In this document: in pieces, positions 25,502 through 34,302 of the stretch
Position numbering within the stretch: position 1 is the first letter of the stretch
How the letters are laid out: each line of letters begins with the position of its first letter
Assembly (NCBI RefSeq): GCF_020515525.1
Contig: NZ_JAIYEP010000001.1
Location: forward strand, 102,344 to 166,343
Length of the DNA: 64,000 nt
Reading direction: 5' to 3'
From: Rhodococcus yananensis
Lineage (GTDB): Bacteria; Actinomycetota; Actinomycetes; Mycobacteriales; Mycobacteriaceae
Program-made: the position numbers and the translations under genes
Notes under the pieces: generated by a model
Seen by the model: only the letters and a program-made list of their open reading frames with translations
Databases searched by the model: none
Told to the model about the DNA's origin: nothing

Positions 25502-27634
25502 GTGAGTTCCCCCGAATCGTCGACGCCTCGAAACGACCCCGCGGTCGGTGGCGGGAAGCCCCGTCGTCGCATCGTGACGTACGCGGCCCTCGTCGTGGTG
25601 GCCCTGCTCGTGCTCGTACCGCTGGGGGTGTTCGCCGGCGCGTACATCTCGGCGGAGGTGCCGCGCCCGGCCGACATGACCGCCAACCAGATCTCCATCC
25701 TGTACGCGGACGACGGCACCACCGAGATCGGCAGGGTCGTGCCTCCCGAGGGCAATCGCGTCGAGGTCGATCTCGACGAGGTACCCGAACACGTCCGCAA
25801 CGCGGTGTTGTCGGCGGAGGACCGCAACTTCTACAGCAACCCCGGTTTCTCGGTGTCCGGGTTCGCGCGTGCCGCGCGCGACAACGTCATGGGCAAGGAC
25901 ACCGCCGGTGGCGGGTCCACCATCACCCAGCAGTACGTCAAGAACGTGCTCGTCGGTTCGGAACGCACCCTCACCCGCAAGATGCGCGAGCTCGTCATCT
26001 CGACGAAGATGGCGCGGGAATGGTCGAAGGAGGAGATCCTCCAGGCGTACCTCAACACCATCTACTTCGGTCGCGGCGCCTACGGGATCGCCGCTGCGGC
26101 GCAGGCCTACTTCGGTAAGCCCGTCGGTGACCTGACGGTGTCGGAGGGAGCGGTGCTCGCCGGAGTCATCCAGACACCGTCGTCCCTCGACCCCGAGTAC
26201 AACCGGCCCGCGATCGAGGCCCGCTGGAACTACGTCCTCGACGGGATGGTCGAGATGGGTGTCCTCGACGACTCGACCCGCGCCGACCAGGTGTTCCCCG
26301 AGACGGTGCCGTCCGATCAGCTGGCTCTCGCGAGCGAGGCGACGGGACCCGAAGGACTGATCCGAACGCAGGTGGTGCGGGAACTGTCGGCGGCGGGTGT
26401 CAGCGAGCAGGCTCTCAACACCGAGGGGTTGCGCATCACCACGACGATCGACCCGGTGGCGCAGCAGGCCGCCGTCGACGCCGCGCGCGGCAATCTCGAG
26501 GGTGAACCGGAGGAATTGCGGACCGCGGTCGTCTCGATCGATCCGCGGTCCGGTGCGGTGCGCGCGTACTACGGCGGTGAGGAGGGTGCCGGGTTCGATT
26601 ACGCGCAGGCACCGCTGCAGACCGGTTCGTCGTTCAAGGTGTTCGGTCTGGTCGCGGCGTTGCAGCAGGGGATCGGCCTGAACGCGAAGTTCGACAGTTC
26701 CCCGGTGCGGATCGGGAACCTGACCATCGGCAACGTCGAGGGTGAATCGTGCGGTACGTGCACCATCGCGGAGGCGCTGAAGCGGTCGCTGAACACGAGT
26801 TTCTATCGGCTGATGCTGTCGATGGACAACGGTCCGTCGAAGATCGCCGATGCCGCACACGAGGCGGGTATCCCGTTGGAGATCCCCGGTGTCGAGGGCA
26901 CGTCGCTGACCGAGGAGAACGGGATCCCCGAGGGCGGCATCGTCCTGGGGCAGTACCAGTCGCGGGTTCTCGACATGGCGTCGGCGTACGCGACGCTCGC
27001 CGCGTCGGGCATGTACCACCAGCCGTACTTCGTGCAGAAGGTCACCACCGCAGACGGCACCGTGCTGCTCGACCGTGGCACGCCGGTCGGTGAGCAGCGT
27101 CTCGACGCGGCGGTCGCCGACAACGTCACCCAGGCGATGATGCCGATCGCCGCGTACTCGCGCGGTCACGCGCTGGCCGGAGGTCGCCCGTCGGCCGCGA
27201 AGACCGGAACCACGCAGCTCGGCGAGACCGGCCTGAACAAGGACGCGTGGATGGTGGGGTACACCCCGTCGCTGTCGACGGCGGTGTGGATCGGCACGGC
27301 GGATGCGGGTGCGATCACGAACCTGTGGGGTGGGTCGATCTACGGATCGGGGCTGCCCGCCGACATCTGGAAGGACACGATGGACGGTGCGCTCGAGGGC
27401 ACCGACGTCGAGAGCTTCCCGTGGCCGGACCCGATCGGTGGTCAGGCCGGTGTGCCGTCCGATCCGGGAATCACGACGACGACCACCGGGCCCGCCGTCC
27501 CGGAGCTGAGACTCCCGGACTTCGGTGACCTGCCGAACCTCACGATCCCGGCGCCCCCCGTCGATCTTCCCCGGAACATCCCGGATCAGATCCAGGTGTT
27601 GCCGGGGTTCACGATCGAGATCCCGGGGTTCTGA
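25502..27634 (+). CDS. bifunctional class A penicillin-binding protein, PonA1-like paralogue
   Basis: The 710-residue product has a short cytoplasmic tail, one membrane helix (about residues 24-49) and a GT51 transglycosylase domain. That domain has the catalytic Glu106 in EDRNFYSNPG and GGGSTITQQYVKN. The transpeptidase domain has Ser376-x-x-Lys379 (TGSSFKVFG), S429-L-N and K567-T-G. The tail is Pro-rich. It polymerises and cross-links peptidoglycan outside the membrane. Its sequence is close to the PonA1 at 34303-37227 but lacks that protein's long Pro/Gln N-terminus. GTG 25502 was chosen because GGAGAAAG lies eight bases before it and both paralogues start with GTGAGTTCCCC. Confidence 0.92.
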   Translation: MSSPESSTPRNDPAVGGGKPRRRIVTYAALVVVALLVLVPLGVFAGAYISAEVPRPADMTANQISILYADDGTTEIGRVVPPEGNRVEVDLDEVPEHVRNAVLSAEDRNFYSNPGFSVSGFARAARDNVMGKDTAGGGSTITQQYVKNVLVGSERTLTRKMRELVISTKMAREWSKEEILQAYLNTIYFGRGAYGIAAAAQAYFGKPVGDLTVSEGAVLAGVIQTPSSLDPEYNRPAIEARWNYVLDGMVEMGVLDDSTRADQVFPETVPSDQLALASEATGPEGLIRTQVVRELSAAGVSEQALNTEGLRITTTIDPVAQQAAVDAARGNLEGEPEELRTAVVSIDPRSGAVRAYYGGEEGAGFDYAQAPLQTGSSFKVFGLVAALQQGIGLNAKFDSSPVRIGNLTIGNVEGESCGTCTIAEALKRSLNTSFYRLMLSMDNGPSKIADAAHEAGIPLEIPGVEGTSLTEENGIPEGGIVLGQYQSRVLDMASAYATLAASGMYHQPYFVQKVTTADGTVLLDRGTPVGEQRLDAAVADNVTQAMMPIAAYSRGHALAGGRPSAAKTGTTQLGETGLNKDAWMVGYTPSLSTAVWIGTADAGAITNLWGGSIYGSGLPADIWKDTMDGALEGTDVESFPWPDPIGGQAGVPSDPGITTTTTGPAVPELRLPDFGDLPNLTIPAPPVDLPRNIPDQIQVLPGFTIEIPGF

Positions 27635-28211
27635 GCACGGCGGTGTGCAACACGGAGATCGCGTAGTCGACGACGTCGTCGACCGTCATCTCGTCGGGGC
27701 GTGCGGTCCGGTCGATCGCGAGTGATTCGACCATCGACCACCACGCGCGCATCCGCATCGTCGTGGTGGCGTCGACGGTGACGCCGGCCGCGGCCGCGGT
27801 GCGGTCGACCATCGTGGTCTTCACCGTGTCGTGGATGGTGCGGATCTCGGGATCGGCACCGAACCCGCCGTGGAAGAAGGCCTGATAGTTGTCGGTGTGG
27901 CGGTCGACGAACGACACGAAGGCGTGCAGCACCGAACGCAGGGGTTCGGGATCGTCGGGTGCGGGGATCGCGGCGCGCAGCATTCGACGGGAGGCGGCGC
28001 CCACCACGGCGACGTAGAAGTCCTGTTTCGTGGGGAAGTACCGGAACAACAGGCCGCGGGAGATCCCGGCGATCTCGGCGACCCGGTCGACCGACAGGGC
28101 GTGGATGGGCCGGGATGCGAGTTCCTGCAGTCCGATCGCGACGAGTTGACGTCGCCGTTCCTCCGGTGGGAGGCGGCGTCGGCGGTCGGGGTCTTGTCGC
28201 GCGGTACTCAC
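27609..28211 (-). CDS. TetR family regulator of the ACAD/kinase/SDR operon
   Basis: The 200-residue product has an HTH with VDRVAEIAGISRGLLFRYFPTKQDF (residues about 40-66) and a ligand domain of the type found in mycobacterial fatty-acid regulators. GTG 28211 lies six bases after a TAGACT -10, so the transcript is probably leaderless. The operator-like TGAGCA-T-TGCTCA abuts this promoter and precedes the divergent acyl-CoA dehydrogenase gene. Its 3' end overlaps the convergent PBP gene by 26 bases. Confidence 0.88.
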   Translation of the reverse strand: MSTARQDPDRRRRLPPEERRRQLVAIGLQELASRPIHALSVDRVAEIAGISRGLLFRYFPTKQDFYVAVVGAASRRMLRAAIPAPDDPEPLRSVLHAFVSFVDRHTDNYQAFFHGGFGADPEIRTIHDTVKTTMVDRTAAAAGVTVDATTTMRMRAWWSMVESLAIDRTARPDEMTVDDVVDYAISVLHTAVLRTPGSRS

Positions 28212-28217
28212 ACCGCT

Positions 28218-28238
28218 AGTCTAACTGAGCATTGCTCA
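28218..28238. promoter_or_regulatory. TetR operator candidate with leaderless -10
   Basis: TGAGCA (28226-28231) and TGCTCA (28233-28238) form a perfect 6-bp inverted repeat around one base. On the minus strand the TAGACT -10 (28218-28223) of the tetR gene touches it. On the plus strand it lies about 20 bases before the acyl-CoA dehydrogenase start. A repressor bound here would block both genes. Confidence 0.6.
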
Positions 28239-28258
28239 ATTACGGGTCGGAGGGATCC

Positions 28259-29503
28259 ATGGATTTCGGACAGACCGAGCGGAGCCGCGAACTCCTCGAA
28301 CGGCTGCGCACATTCATCGCCACCGAGGTCACACCGCTCGAGCAGCGCATCCGCGCAGCGCGCAGCGAGACCCCGGAACAGCGCCGCGACGTCGCGGCCG
28401 CCGACCTGTGGTCGGTGTCGCCGGAATATCGGGAGCTCCAGCGCAAGGCCCGCGATCAGGGTCTGTGGAATCTCTTCCTGCCCGACGCCGAACTCGGTGC
28501 AGGACTCACCAACGTCGAGTACGCGCCGCTCGCCGAGGAGATGGGGCGGTCGCCGTTCGCGTCCGCGGTGTTCAACTGCGACGCCCCCGACACCGGCAAC
28601 ATGGAAGTGCTGTACCACTACGGCAGCGAGGCGCAGAAGCAGAAGTGGCTGCGTCCCCTGCTCGACGGTGAGATCCGCTCCGCGTTCTGCATGACCGAAC
28701 CCGGTGTCGCCTCCTCCGACGCGACCAACATGGCCGCCACCGCCGTCGTCGACGGCGACGAGGTCGTCCTCAACGGCCGCAAGTGGTGGAGCACCGGCAT
28801 CGGTCACCCCGACTGCCGCATCCTGATCTTCATGGGCCTGACCGACCCGGACGCCCACAGGTACCGGCGACACTCGATGGTCCTCGTCCCCATCGACACC
28901 CCCGGCGTCGAGGTCGAACGGATGCTCTCGACCATGGGCTTCTACGACGAACCCGGCGGGCACGGAGAGGTGTCGTTCACCGACGTGCGGCTGCCCCTCG
29001 ACGCCGTCATCGCCGGCCCCGGACGCGGCTTCGAGATCGCCCAGGGCCGGCTCGGTCCGGGGCGCATCCACCACTGCATGCGTCTCGTCGGGCTCGCCGA
29101 GCACGCCCTCGAACTCGCGTGCCGTCGCGGGCTGGAGCGCACGGCCTTCGGGAAGCGGCTCATCGACCTCGGCGGCAACCGGGAACGCATCGCCGATGCG
29201 CGCATCGCGATCAACCAACTGCGCCTGCTCGTCCTCAACGCCGCGTGGCTCCTCGACACCCAGGGGCTCGCCGGGGCACGGTCGGCGGTGTCGGAGATCA
29301 AGGTCGCCGCGCCCCGCGTCGCCCAGCAGGTCGTCGACTTCGCCATCCAGATCCACGGCGGCGCAGGCATGTCCGGTGATTTCCCGCTCGCCGGTGCCTG
29401 GACCGCCGCGCGCGCGCTGCGTCTCGCCGACGGACCGGACGAGGTGCACCAGGGACTCGTCGCCCGATTCGAACTCGCGAAGTACACGGAGGCCGTCAAG
29501 TGA
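28259..29503 (+). CDS. acyl-CoA dehydrogenase, ACAD11/LvaC-like
   Basis: The 414-residue product is an acyl-CoA dehydrogenase with FCMTEPGVASSDATN, LNGRKWWSTG, RTAFGKRLIDLGGNRERIADARI, IHGGAGMSGDFPLA and the C-terminal GPDEVHQ. This sequence style is that of ACAD10/11 and bacterial partners of APH-type kinases. In those systems a 4-hydroxyacyl-CoA is phosphorylated by the kinase and the dehydrogenase-fold enzyme removes the phosphate. The next gene is an APH-type kinase overlapping by four bases, so this role is likely. A ribosome site GGAGG precedes the ATG. Confidence 0.87.
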   Translation: MDFGQTERSRELLERLRTFIATEVTPLEQRIRAARSETPEQRRDVAAADLWSVSPEYRELQRKARDQGLWNLFLPDAELGAGLTNVEYAPLAEEMGRSPFASAVFNCDAPDTGNMEVLYHYGSEAQKQKWLRPLLDGEIRSAFCMTEPGVASSDATNMAATAVVDGDEVVLNGRKWWSTGIGHPDCRILIFMGLTDPDAHRYRRHSMVLVPIDTPGVEVERMLSTMGFYDEPGGHGEVSFTDVRLPLDAVIAGPGRGFEIAQGRLGPGRIHHCMRLVGLAEHALELACRRGLERTAFGKRLIDLGGNRERIADARIAINQLRLLVLNAAWLLDTQGLAGARSAVSEIKVAAPRVAQQVVDFAIQIHGGAGMSGDFPLAGAWTAARALRLADGPDEVHQGLVARFELAKYTEAVK

Positions 29504-30573
29504 GCGACCTGCCCGACAACGCCCGCGCCGTCCGCGACGAGGACGCCTTCGACGTCGCCGCGGTCGCCGCGTGGTTGCACGACCACGCCGGCATCGACGG
29601 GGTCCCCGAGGTTCGTCAGTTCTCCGGCGGCGCCTCCAATCTCACGTACCTGCTGCGCTATCCCGATCGCGATCTCGTGCTGCGACGTCCGCCGGCGGGA
29701 GCGAAACCGTCGTCCGGGCACGACATGTCGCGCGAGTACCGGATCCAGTCACTACTGTCCACCGCCTACCCGCACGTGCCCGCCATGATCGGGTTGTGCA
29801 CCGACCCCTCGGTGCTGGGCAGCGACTTCTACGTGATGGAACGTGTGCGCGGAACCATCCTGCGCGGCGACGCCGCAGCGGCACACGAACTCACCCCCGA
29901 GCAGGTCCGCACCCTGTGCACGCGCATCGTCGATCTGCTCGTCGAACTGCACGGTGTGGACACCGCCGCAACGGGACTCGACGAGTTCAGTCGCGGCAGC
30001 GGCTACGTCGCGCGGCAGGTCGCGGGCTGGACGGCCCGCTACGCGAAGGCCCGCACCGACAATGTGCCCGACTTCGCGCGGGTCACCCGGTGGCTCGACG
30101 GGACACAGCCCGCCGACGTCGCCTCCGTGCTCGTGCACGGCGATTTCCGGCTCGACAACGTCGTGCTCGACGAGAACGATCCGCTGACACCCGTCGCGGT
30201 GCTGGACTGGGAACTCGCGACCGTCGGGGACCCGCTGATGGATCTCGGCTCGTCCCTCGCCTACTGGGTGCAGGCCGACGACGATCCGATGCTGCTCGCC
30301 ACGAAGCGTCAGCCGTCGGACCTGCCGGGGATGCTCACCCGACGGGAGATCGTCGACTACTACGCGGCGAAGACCGGCCTGTCGGTGGACAACTGGGGAT
30401 TCTACGAGGTGTTCGGGCTGTTCCGCCTCGCCGTCATCGCCCAGCAGATCTACTACCGCTACCACCACGGACAGACGACCAACCCCGCGTTCAAGGACTT
30501 CTGGATGGTCGTCGGATACCTCGACAGCCGGTGCAACGCGCTGATCGACCGTTACGAGAAGGAGAACCGATGA
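29500..30573 (+). CDS. APH-family phosphotransferase (LvaA/ACAD11-kinase-like)
   Basis: The 357-residue product has a kinase fold of the aminoglycoside-phosphotransferase family. It has an N-lobe FSGGASNLTYLL loop, LRRPPAG, the catalytic loop with His213-Gly-Asp215 and Asn220 (VHGDFRLDN), and the metal-binding Asp236 in DWELATVGDPLMDLG. Related kinases act on 4-hydroxyacyl-CoA rather than antibiotics. GTG 29500 overlaps the dehydrogenase stop (GTGA). Resistance to aminoglycosides is not suggested by this context. Confidence 0.87.
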   Translation: MSDLPDNARAVRDEDAFDVAAVAAWLHDHAGIDGVPEVRQFSGGASNLTYLLRYPDRDLVLRRPPAGAKPSSGHDMSREYRIQSLLSTAYPHVPAMIGLCTDPSVLGSDFYVMERVRGTILRGDAAAAHELTPEQVRTLCTRIVDLLVELHGVDTAATGLDEFSRGSGYVARQVAGWTARYAKARTDNVPDFARVTRWLDGTQPADVASVLVHGDFRLDNVVLDENDPLTPVAVLDWELATVGDPLMDLGSSLAYWVQADDDPMLLATKRQPSDLPGMLTRREIVDYYAAKTGLSVDNWGFYEVFGLFRLAVIAQQIYYRYHHGQTTNPAFKDFWMVVGYLDSRCNALIDRYEKENR

Positions 30574-31328
30574 GCCGGCCCACGCGCCAGAGGATCCTCA
30601 TCACCGGTGCCAGCTCCGGGCTCGGTGCCGAGATGGCACGTCAGTTCGCCGCGCGCGGACACGATCTCGCGCTCGCGGCACGTCGCACCGACCGCCTGGA
30701 AGAGTTGCGCACCGAACTGATGGGCGCGAACCCCGGTATCACGGTCTCGGTGCGGGCACTCGATGTCAACGACCACGACGCCGTCTTCCGCGTCTTCCGT
30801 GAATTCGACGAGGAACTCGGGGGTCTGGACCGGATCATCGTCAACGCCGGACTCGGCAAGGGGCAGCCGCTGGGTACCGGATACTTCCGGGCCAACGCGC
30901 AGACCGCGAACACCAACTTCCTCGGTGCCCTCGCTCAGAGCGAGGCCGCGCTGGAACTGATGCGCCCGCGGAATGCCGGTCACCTCGTGTTGATCTCGTC
31001 GATGAGCGCGATCCGCGGTATGCGGGGCAACATCACCACCTATGCGGCGTCGAAGGCGGCGGTCGCGTCGCTCGGTGAGGGCATGCGTTCCGATCTCGCC
31101 GACACCGGCATCACCGTCAGCACGATCTTCCCCGGCTACATCCGCTCGGAGATCAACGAGAAGGTGAAGAAGGTCCCGTTCATCGTCGACACCGAAACCG
31201 GCTGTCGCGCGCTGGTGGCGGCGATCGAGAAGGAGCCGGCGAAGGCGTATGTGCCGGGCTGGCCGTGGATTCCGTTGGCCTACGCGATGAAGGTGCTGCC
31301 GCTGTCGCTGGTCCGCCGCATCTCCTGA
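30570..31328 (+). CDS. short-chain dehydrogenase of the ACAD/kinase operon
   Basis: The 252-residue product is a classical SDR with TGASSGLG (residues 12-19), NAG in IIVNAGLGKG, the Ser of LISSMSA and Tyr-x3-Lys in YAASKAA. The C-terminal PWIPLAYAMKVLPLSLV is hydrophobic and could touch the membrane. The ATG overlaps the kinase stop (ATGA). In the levulinate operon of Pseudomonas putida an SDR reduces 4-oxo-acyl-CoA to the 4-hydroxy form, the substrate of the kinase; a similar role here is inference. A strong terminator follows. Confidence 0.86.
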   Translation: MSRPTRQRILITGASSGLGAEMARQFAARGHDLALAARRTDRLEELRTELMGANPGITVSVRALDVNDHDAVFRVFREFDEELGGLDRIIVNAGLGKGQPLGTGYFRANAQTANTNFLGALAQSEAALELMRPRNAGHLVLISSMSAIRGMRGNITTYAASKAAVASLGEGMRSDLADTGITVSTIFPGYIRSEINEKVKKVPFIVDTETGCRALVAAIEKEPAKAYVPGWPWIPLAYAMKVLPLSLVRRIS

Positions 31329-31337
31329 CGCACCCGC

Positions 31338-31373
31338 GCGCACTTCTGGTAGTTCCCACTACCAGAAGTGCGC
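31338..31373. terminator. bidirectional hairpin terminator
   Basis: A perfect 16-bp stem with a TCCC loop lies between the convergent SDR and ino1 genes; the inner arm reads CTTCTGGTAGT on the left. There is no clear T-run, as is usual for actinobacterial terminators. It should end transcription from both sides. Confidence 0.85.
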
Positions 31374-31393
31374 ACGGCTCGGGTGCGGGAAGG

Positions 31394-32500
31394 TTACTTC
31401 TCGGCGCCGATGATGAACGCCTCGAGCTCGGCGCGGGCCTTGTCGTCGGCCATCTGGACCGGCGGGGACTTCATCAGGTACGCGGAGGCCGGGAGGATCG
31501 GGCCGCCGAGACCGCGGTCCTTGGCGATCTTCGCGGCGCGGATCGCGTCGATGATGATGCCGGCGGAGTTCGGGGAGTCCCACACCTCGAGCTTGTACTC
31601 GAGGTTCAGCGGTGCGTCACCGAACGCGCGACCCTCGAGCCGGACGTACGCCCACTTGCGGTCGTCGAGCCACTCGACGTAGTCGGACGGGCCGATGTGG
31701 ACGTTGCGGTCGTGAACCTTGCCGGACAGCGGGCCCTCGAGGTTGGAGGTGACGGCCTGGGTCTTCGACACCTTCTTCGACTCCAGACGCTCACGCTCGA
31801 GCATGTTCTTGAAGTCCATGTTGCCGCCGACGTTCAGCTGGTAGGTGCGGTCGAGCACGACACCGCGATCCTCGAACAGCTTCGCCATGACGCGGTGCGT
31901 GATGGTCGCGCCGACCTGCGACTTGATGTCGTCGCCGACGATCGGGATGCCGGCCGCGCGGAACTTCTCGGCCCACTCGGGGTCGGAGGCGATGAACACC
32001 GGCAGTGCGTTGACGAAGGCGACGCCGGCGTCGATGGCGCACTGGGCGTAGAACTTGTCGGCCTCGTCGGAGCCGACCGGCAGGTAGGAGACGAGGACGT
32101 CGACCCGGGCGTCCTTCAGGGCCTGCACGACGTCGACGGGCTCGGCGTCGGACAGCTCGATGGTCTGGCTGTAGTACTTGCCGATGCCGTCGAGGGTGTG
32201 TCCGCGCTGCACGGTCACACCGGTCGGCGGAACATCCGCGATCTTGATGGTGTTGTTCTCGCTGGCGTTGATCGCCTCGGAGAGATCGAAGCCGACCTTC
32301 TTCGCATCGACGTCGAACGCGGCGACGAACTTGACGTCGCGGACGTGGTACCTACCGAACTCGACGTGCATCAGGCCGGGGACGGTCGAGCTCGCGTCCG
32401 CGTCCTTGTAGTACTCGACGCCCTGGACCAGGGACGAGGCACAGTTTCCCACGCCCACAATGGCCACGCGTACAGCGGTGTCGGTGCTGTTCTCACCCAT
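31394..32500 (-). CDS. ino1: inositol-1-phosphate synthase
   Basis: The 368-residue product matches actinobacterial Ino1 (367 residues in M. tuberculosis). It has the NAD motif [45 protein letters not shown] [33 protein letters not shown] and [14 protein letters not shown]. It turns glucose-6-phosphate into myo-inositol-1-phosphate, which feeds phosphatidylinositol, mannosylated lipids and mycothiol. Its ATG lies inside the 3' end of padR (8-base overlap), so it is translated with that gene and probably falls under PadR control. Confidence 0.97.
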   Translation of the reverse strand: MGENSTDTAVRVAIVGVGNCASSLVQGVEYYKDADASSTVPGLMHVEFGRYHVRDVKFVAAFDVDAKKVGFDLSEAINASENNTIKIADVPPTGVTVQRGHTLDGIGKYYSQTIELSDAEPVDVVQALKDARVDVLVSYLPVGSDEADKFYAQCAIDAGVAFVNALPVFIASDPEWAEKFRAAGIPIVGDDIKSQVGATITHRVMAKLFEDRGVVLDRTYQLNVGGNMDFKNMLERERLESKKVSKTQAVTSNLEGPLSGKVHDRNVHIGPSDYVEWLDDRKWAYVRLEGRAFGDAPLNLEYKLEVWDSPNSAGIIIDAIRAAKIAKDRGLGGPILPASAYLMKSPPVQMADDKARAELEAFIIGAEK

Positions 32501-33050
32501 GGTCGGGTTCTCCTTCTTTCCTGCTTGCTGCTGACGACTGCTCGGCGGCGATGAGTTCGTTGAGCCAACGCACTTCGCGTTCGCTGGACTCGAGCCCGAG
32601 CTGATGTAGCTGTCGGGTGTACCGGTCCAGCGTGCCGCTGGCCCTCCCGATCGCGTCGCGGAGGCCTTCTCGGCGTTCCTCGACCTGGCGCCGCCTGCCT
32701 TCCAGGATCCGCATCCGCGCTTCGGCGGGGGTGCGGCTGAAGAAGGCGAGGTGGACACCGAATCCGTCATCGGTGTAGTTCTGCGGTCCGGTGTCGGCGA
32801 CGAGTTCGGCGAACCGTTCGCGACCGGCGGCGGTGAGCTGATAGACGCGTCGTGCCCGGCGTTTGACCGGGCCCGGAGCACCCGAATCCTCCTCGATCAG
32901 GCCGTCGGACTGCATCCGACGCAGCGTCGGGTACAGCGAGCCGTACGAGAAGGCGCGGAACGCGCCGAGCAGGCCGGTGAGGCGCTTGCGGAGCTCGTAG
33001 CCGTGCATGGGTGACTCGAGCAGCAGCCCGAGAATTGCCAGCTCGAGCAA
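32493..33050 (-). CDS. PadR family transcriptional regulator
   Basis: The 185-residue product has the PadR winged-helix pattern [23 protein letters not shown], with [20 protein letters not shown] next. A long C-terminal coiled coil ([21 protein letters not shown] and onward) forms the dimer. TTG 33050 was chosen because GGGAGG lies at ideal distance; the GTG six bases earlier lies too close to the site, and an upstream TTG (33080) has none. It corresponds to Rv0047c. Its operator candidate overlaps its own promoter, and ino1 overlaps its 3' end. Confidence 0.88.
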   Translation of the reverse strand: MLELAILGLLLESPMHGYELRKRLTGLLGAFRAFSYGSLYPTLRRMQSDGLIEEDSGAPGPVKRRARRVYQLTAAGRERFAELVADTGPQNYTDDGFGVHLAFFSRTPAEARMRILEGRRRQVEERREGLRDAIGRASGTLDRYTRQLHQLGLESSEREVRWLNELIAAEQSSAASRKEGEPDHG

Positions 33051-33099
33051 GTGGGCCACCTCCCGGACAATCGAACCCAACCGAATGATACGACGACAG

Positions 33100-33118
33100 A
33101 CTATATCGCATCGATATA
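33100..33118 (-). promoter_or_regulatory. padR promoter and palindromic operator
   Basis: TATATCG (33102-33108) and CGATATA (33112-33118) form a perfect inverted repeat around CAT. Read on the minus strand, the hexamer TATAGT (33105-33100) is a good -10 for padR and overlaps the repeat. Binding of PadR here would shut off padR and, by coupling, ino1. The local sequence is strikingly AT-rich. Confidence 0.65.
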
Positions 33119-33232
33119 TACGACCGTACGCTCATCCGATACATCGCGTGGGTGGCGCCGCGAAACCGCAGGTGAGCGAGTGGCGGGGGTGGTTCGGCGT
33201 CGTGTGGGGCTTCGGCGACCGGAGGCGGCGGC

Positions 33233-33643
33233 CTACCGTGCGGGGCCGGTATCGGTCGCCGACGTGTCCGCCCCGGACGCGGGTCCGGTCGTCACGGTCG
33301 CCACCGTCGGCGCCGACGTCGATCCGGCGGGCGGTGTTCCGCGGGCGGGCAGTACGAGCCACACGACCGCCGCGGCCGCGACGAGCGTCACACCCGCGAC
33401 GGTGATCCGCAGCAGACGGGAACCGGACGGCCGATCCGCGGCGGCGGCGGTGCCCGCTGCGGGTACATCGCGGACGAGTTCGGCGAGTTCGCGCAACGTC
33501 GTCGCTGATCGGGCGCGTGCGTGGAGGTCGCGATGATCGGCGGTGGTGAGGTGGCCGTCGGCGTGGGCGGCGTCGAGGCGCGCACAGGTGTGCGCACGGT
33601 CGCTGTCGCGCACTCGGGTCTGCGGCGTGTGTCGGCGGGCCAC
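33233..33643 (-). CDS. DUF1707 domain membrane protein
   Basis: The 136-residue product starts with a DUF1707 (SHOCT-like) domain, RVRDSDRAHTCARLDAAHADGHLT and onward. One membrane helix (about residues 78-98, ITVAGVTLVAAAAVVWLVL) and a short Thr/Ala-rich tail follow. DUF1707 genes are common in mycolata and their function is unknown. By position it is the counterpart of Rv0048c. The GTG lies six bases after a TACCCT -10, which suggests a leaderless mRNA. Confidence 0.72.
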   Translation of the reverse strand: MARRHTPQTRVRDSDRAHTCARLDAAHADGHLTTADHRDLHARARSATTLRELAELVRDVPAAGTAAAADRPSGSRLLRITVAGVTLVAAAAVVWLVLPARGTPPAGSTSAPTVATVTTGPASGADTSATDTGPAR

Positions 33644-33649
33644 GCACGA

Positions 33650-33655
33650 AGGGTA
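33650..33655 (-). promoter_or_regulatory. -10 element TACCCT, leaderless promoter of DUF1707 gene
   Basis: This minus-strand TANNNT hexamer lies six bases before GTG 33643. Confidence 0.4.
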
Positions 33656-33726
33656 GTTCGTCCCGGATGTGCCCGTATCGACGGTGTCCGGGGGCACGCA
33701 CCACTCACGTTCCGATGCGGCGCACG

Positions 33727-33732
33727 TACTCT
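33727..33732 (+). promoter_or_regulatory. -10 element TACTCT, leaderless promoter of DUF5318 gene
   Basis: The hexamer lies six bases before GTG 33739, divergent from the DUF1707 promoter. The same hexamer precedes rpsF and the GGCT-fold gene. Confidence 0.5.
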
Positions 33733-33738
33733 GGACCC

Positions 33739-34161
33739 GTGCGAACTCAGCGGCAGGTGGTGGACTACGCGTTGCAGCGACGGTCGCTGCTCGCCGAGGT
33801 CTACTCGGGGCGACGCGGCGTGGCGGAGGTCTGCGACGCCGGTCCCTATCTGCTGCGAGCCGCGAAGTTCCACGGTCGGGGCAGCGATGTCGTGTGCCCC
33901 ATCTGCCGCAGGGAGCAACTGACCATCGTGTCCTGGGTGTTCGGAGACAAACTCGGTCCGGTGTCCGGATCGGCGCGGACACCCGAGGAACTCGTGCGCC
34001 TGGCAGCCGGTCAGGAGGAGTTCTCGGTGCACGTGGTCGAGGTGTGCCGCACCTGCCGTTGGAACCACCTGGTGCAGTCGTATGTCCTCGGTGCGCAACC
34101 CGCACCGAAACGTCCCCGTCGTCGTTCGGCGGGAACGGATCGACGCACTGCGAGCGAGTGA
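33739..34161 (+). CDS. DUF5318 zinc-ribbon-like protein (Rv0049 counterpart)
   Basis: The 140-residue product has two CxxC pairs, CPIC at about residue 54 and CRTC at about residue 97, that could form a zinc ribbon. It starts with RTQRQVVDYALQRRSLLAEVYSGR and has a basic tail. This fits the DUF5318 family, whose M. tuberculosis member lies just before ponA1, as here. Function is unknown; the conserved neighbour suggests a link to cell-wall growth or to the envelope genes around it. Confidence 0.82.
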   Translation: MRTQRQVVDYALQRRSLLAEVYSGRRGVAEVCDAGPYLLRAAKFHGRGSDVVCPICRREQLTIVSWVFGDKLGPVSGSARTPEELVRLAAGQEEFSVHVVEVCRTCRWNHLVQSYVLGAQPAPKRPRRRSAGTDRRTASE

Positions 34162-34302
34162 ACGGACACCGGGCGTGATCACGACGTTCCAGTGGAGTTC
34201 ACACGTGTACGAGACCGAACGACCGGGTCGTCGAGTACCCGTCCACCGACGGATTTCGAGGATGCGGCGTAACGCGTCGCGCAACCATTTGGAGAAACGT
34301 AC

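Noticed and set aside
24755..27169. 804-codon minus-strand frame opposite the PBP gene
   Set aside because: It is the antisense shadow of the PBP and permease genes; it has Arg/His-rich composition and no recognisable domain.
29500..30573. Aminoglycoside resistance gene
   Set aside because: The fold is APH, but the operon with acyl-CoA dehydrogenase and SDR and the TetR promoter point to acyl-CoA metabolism.
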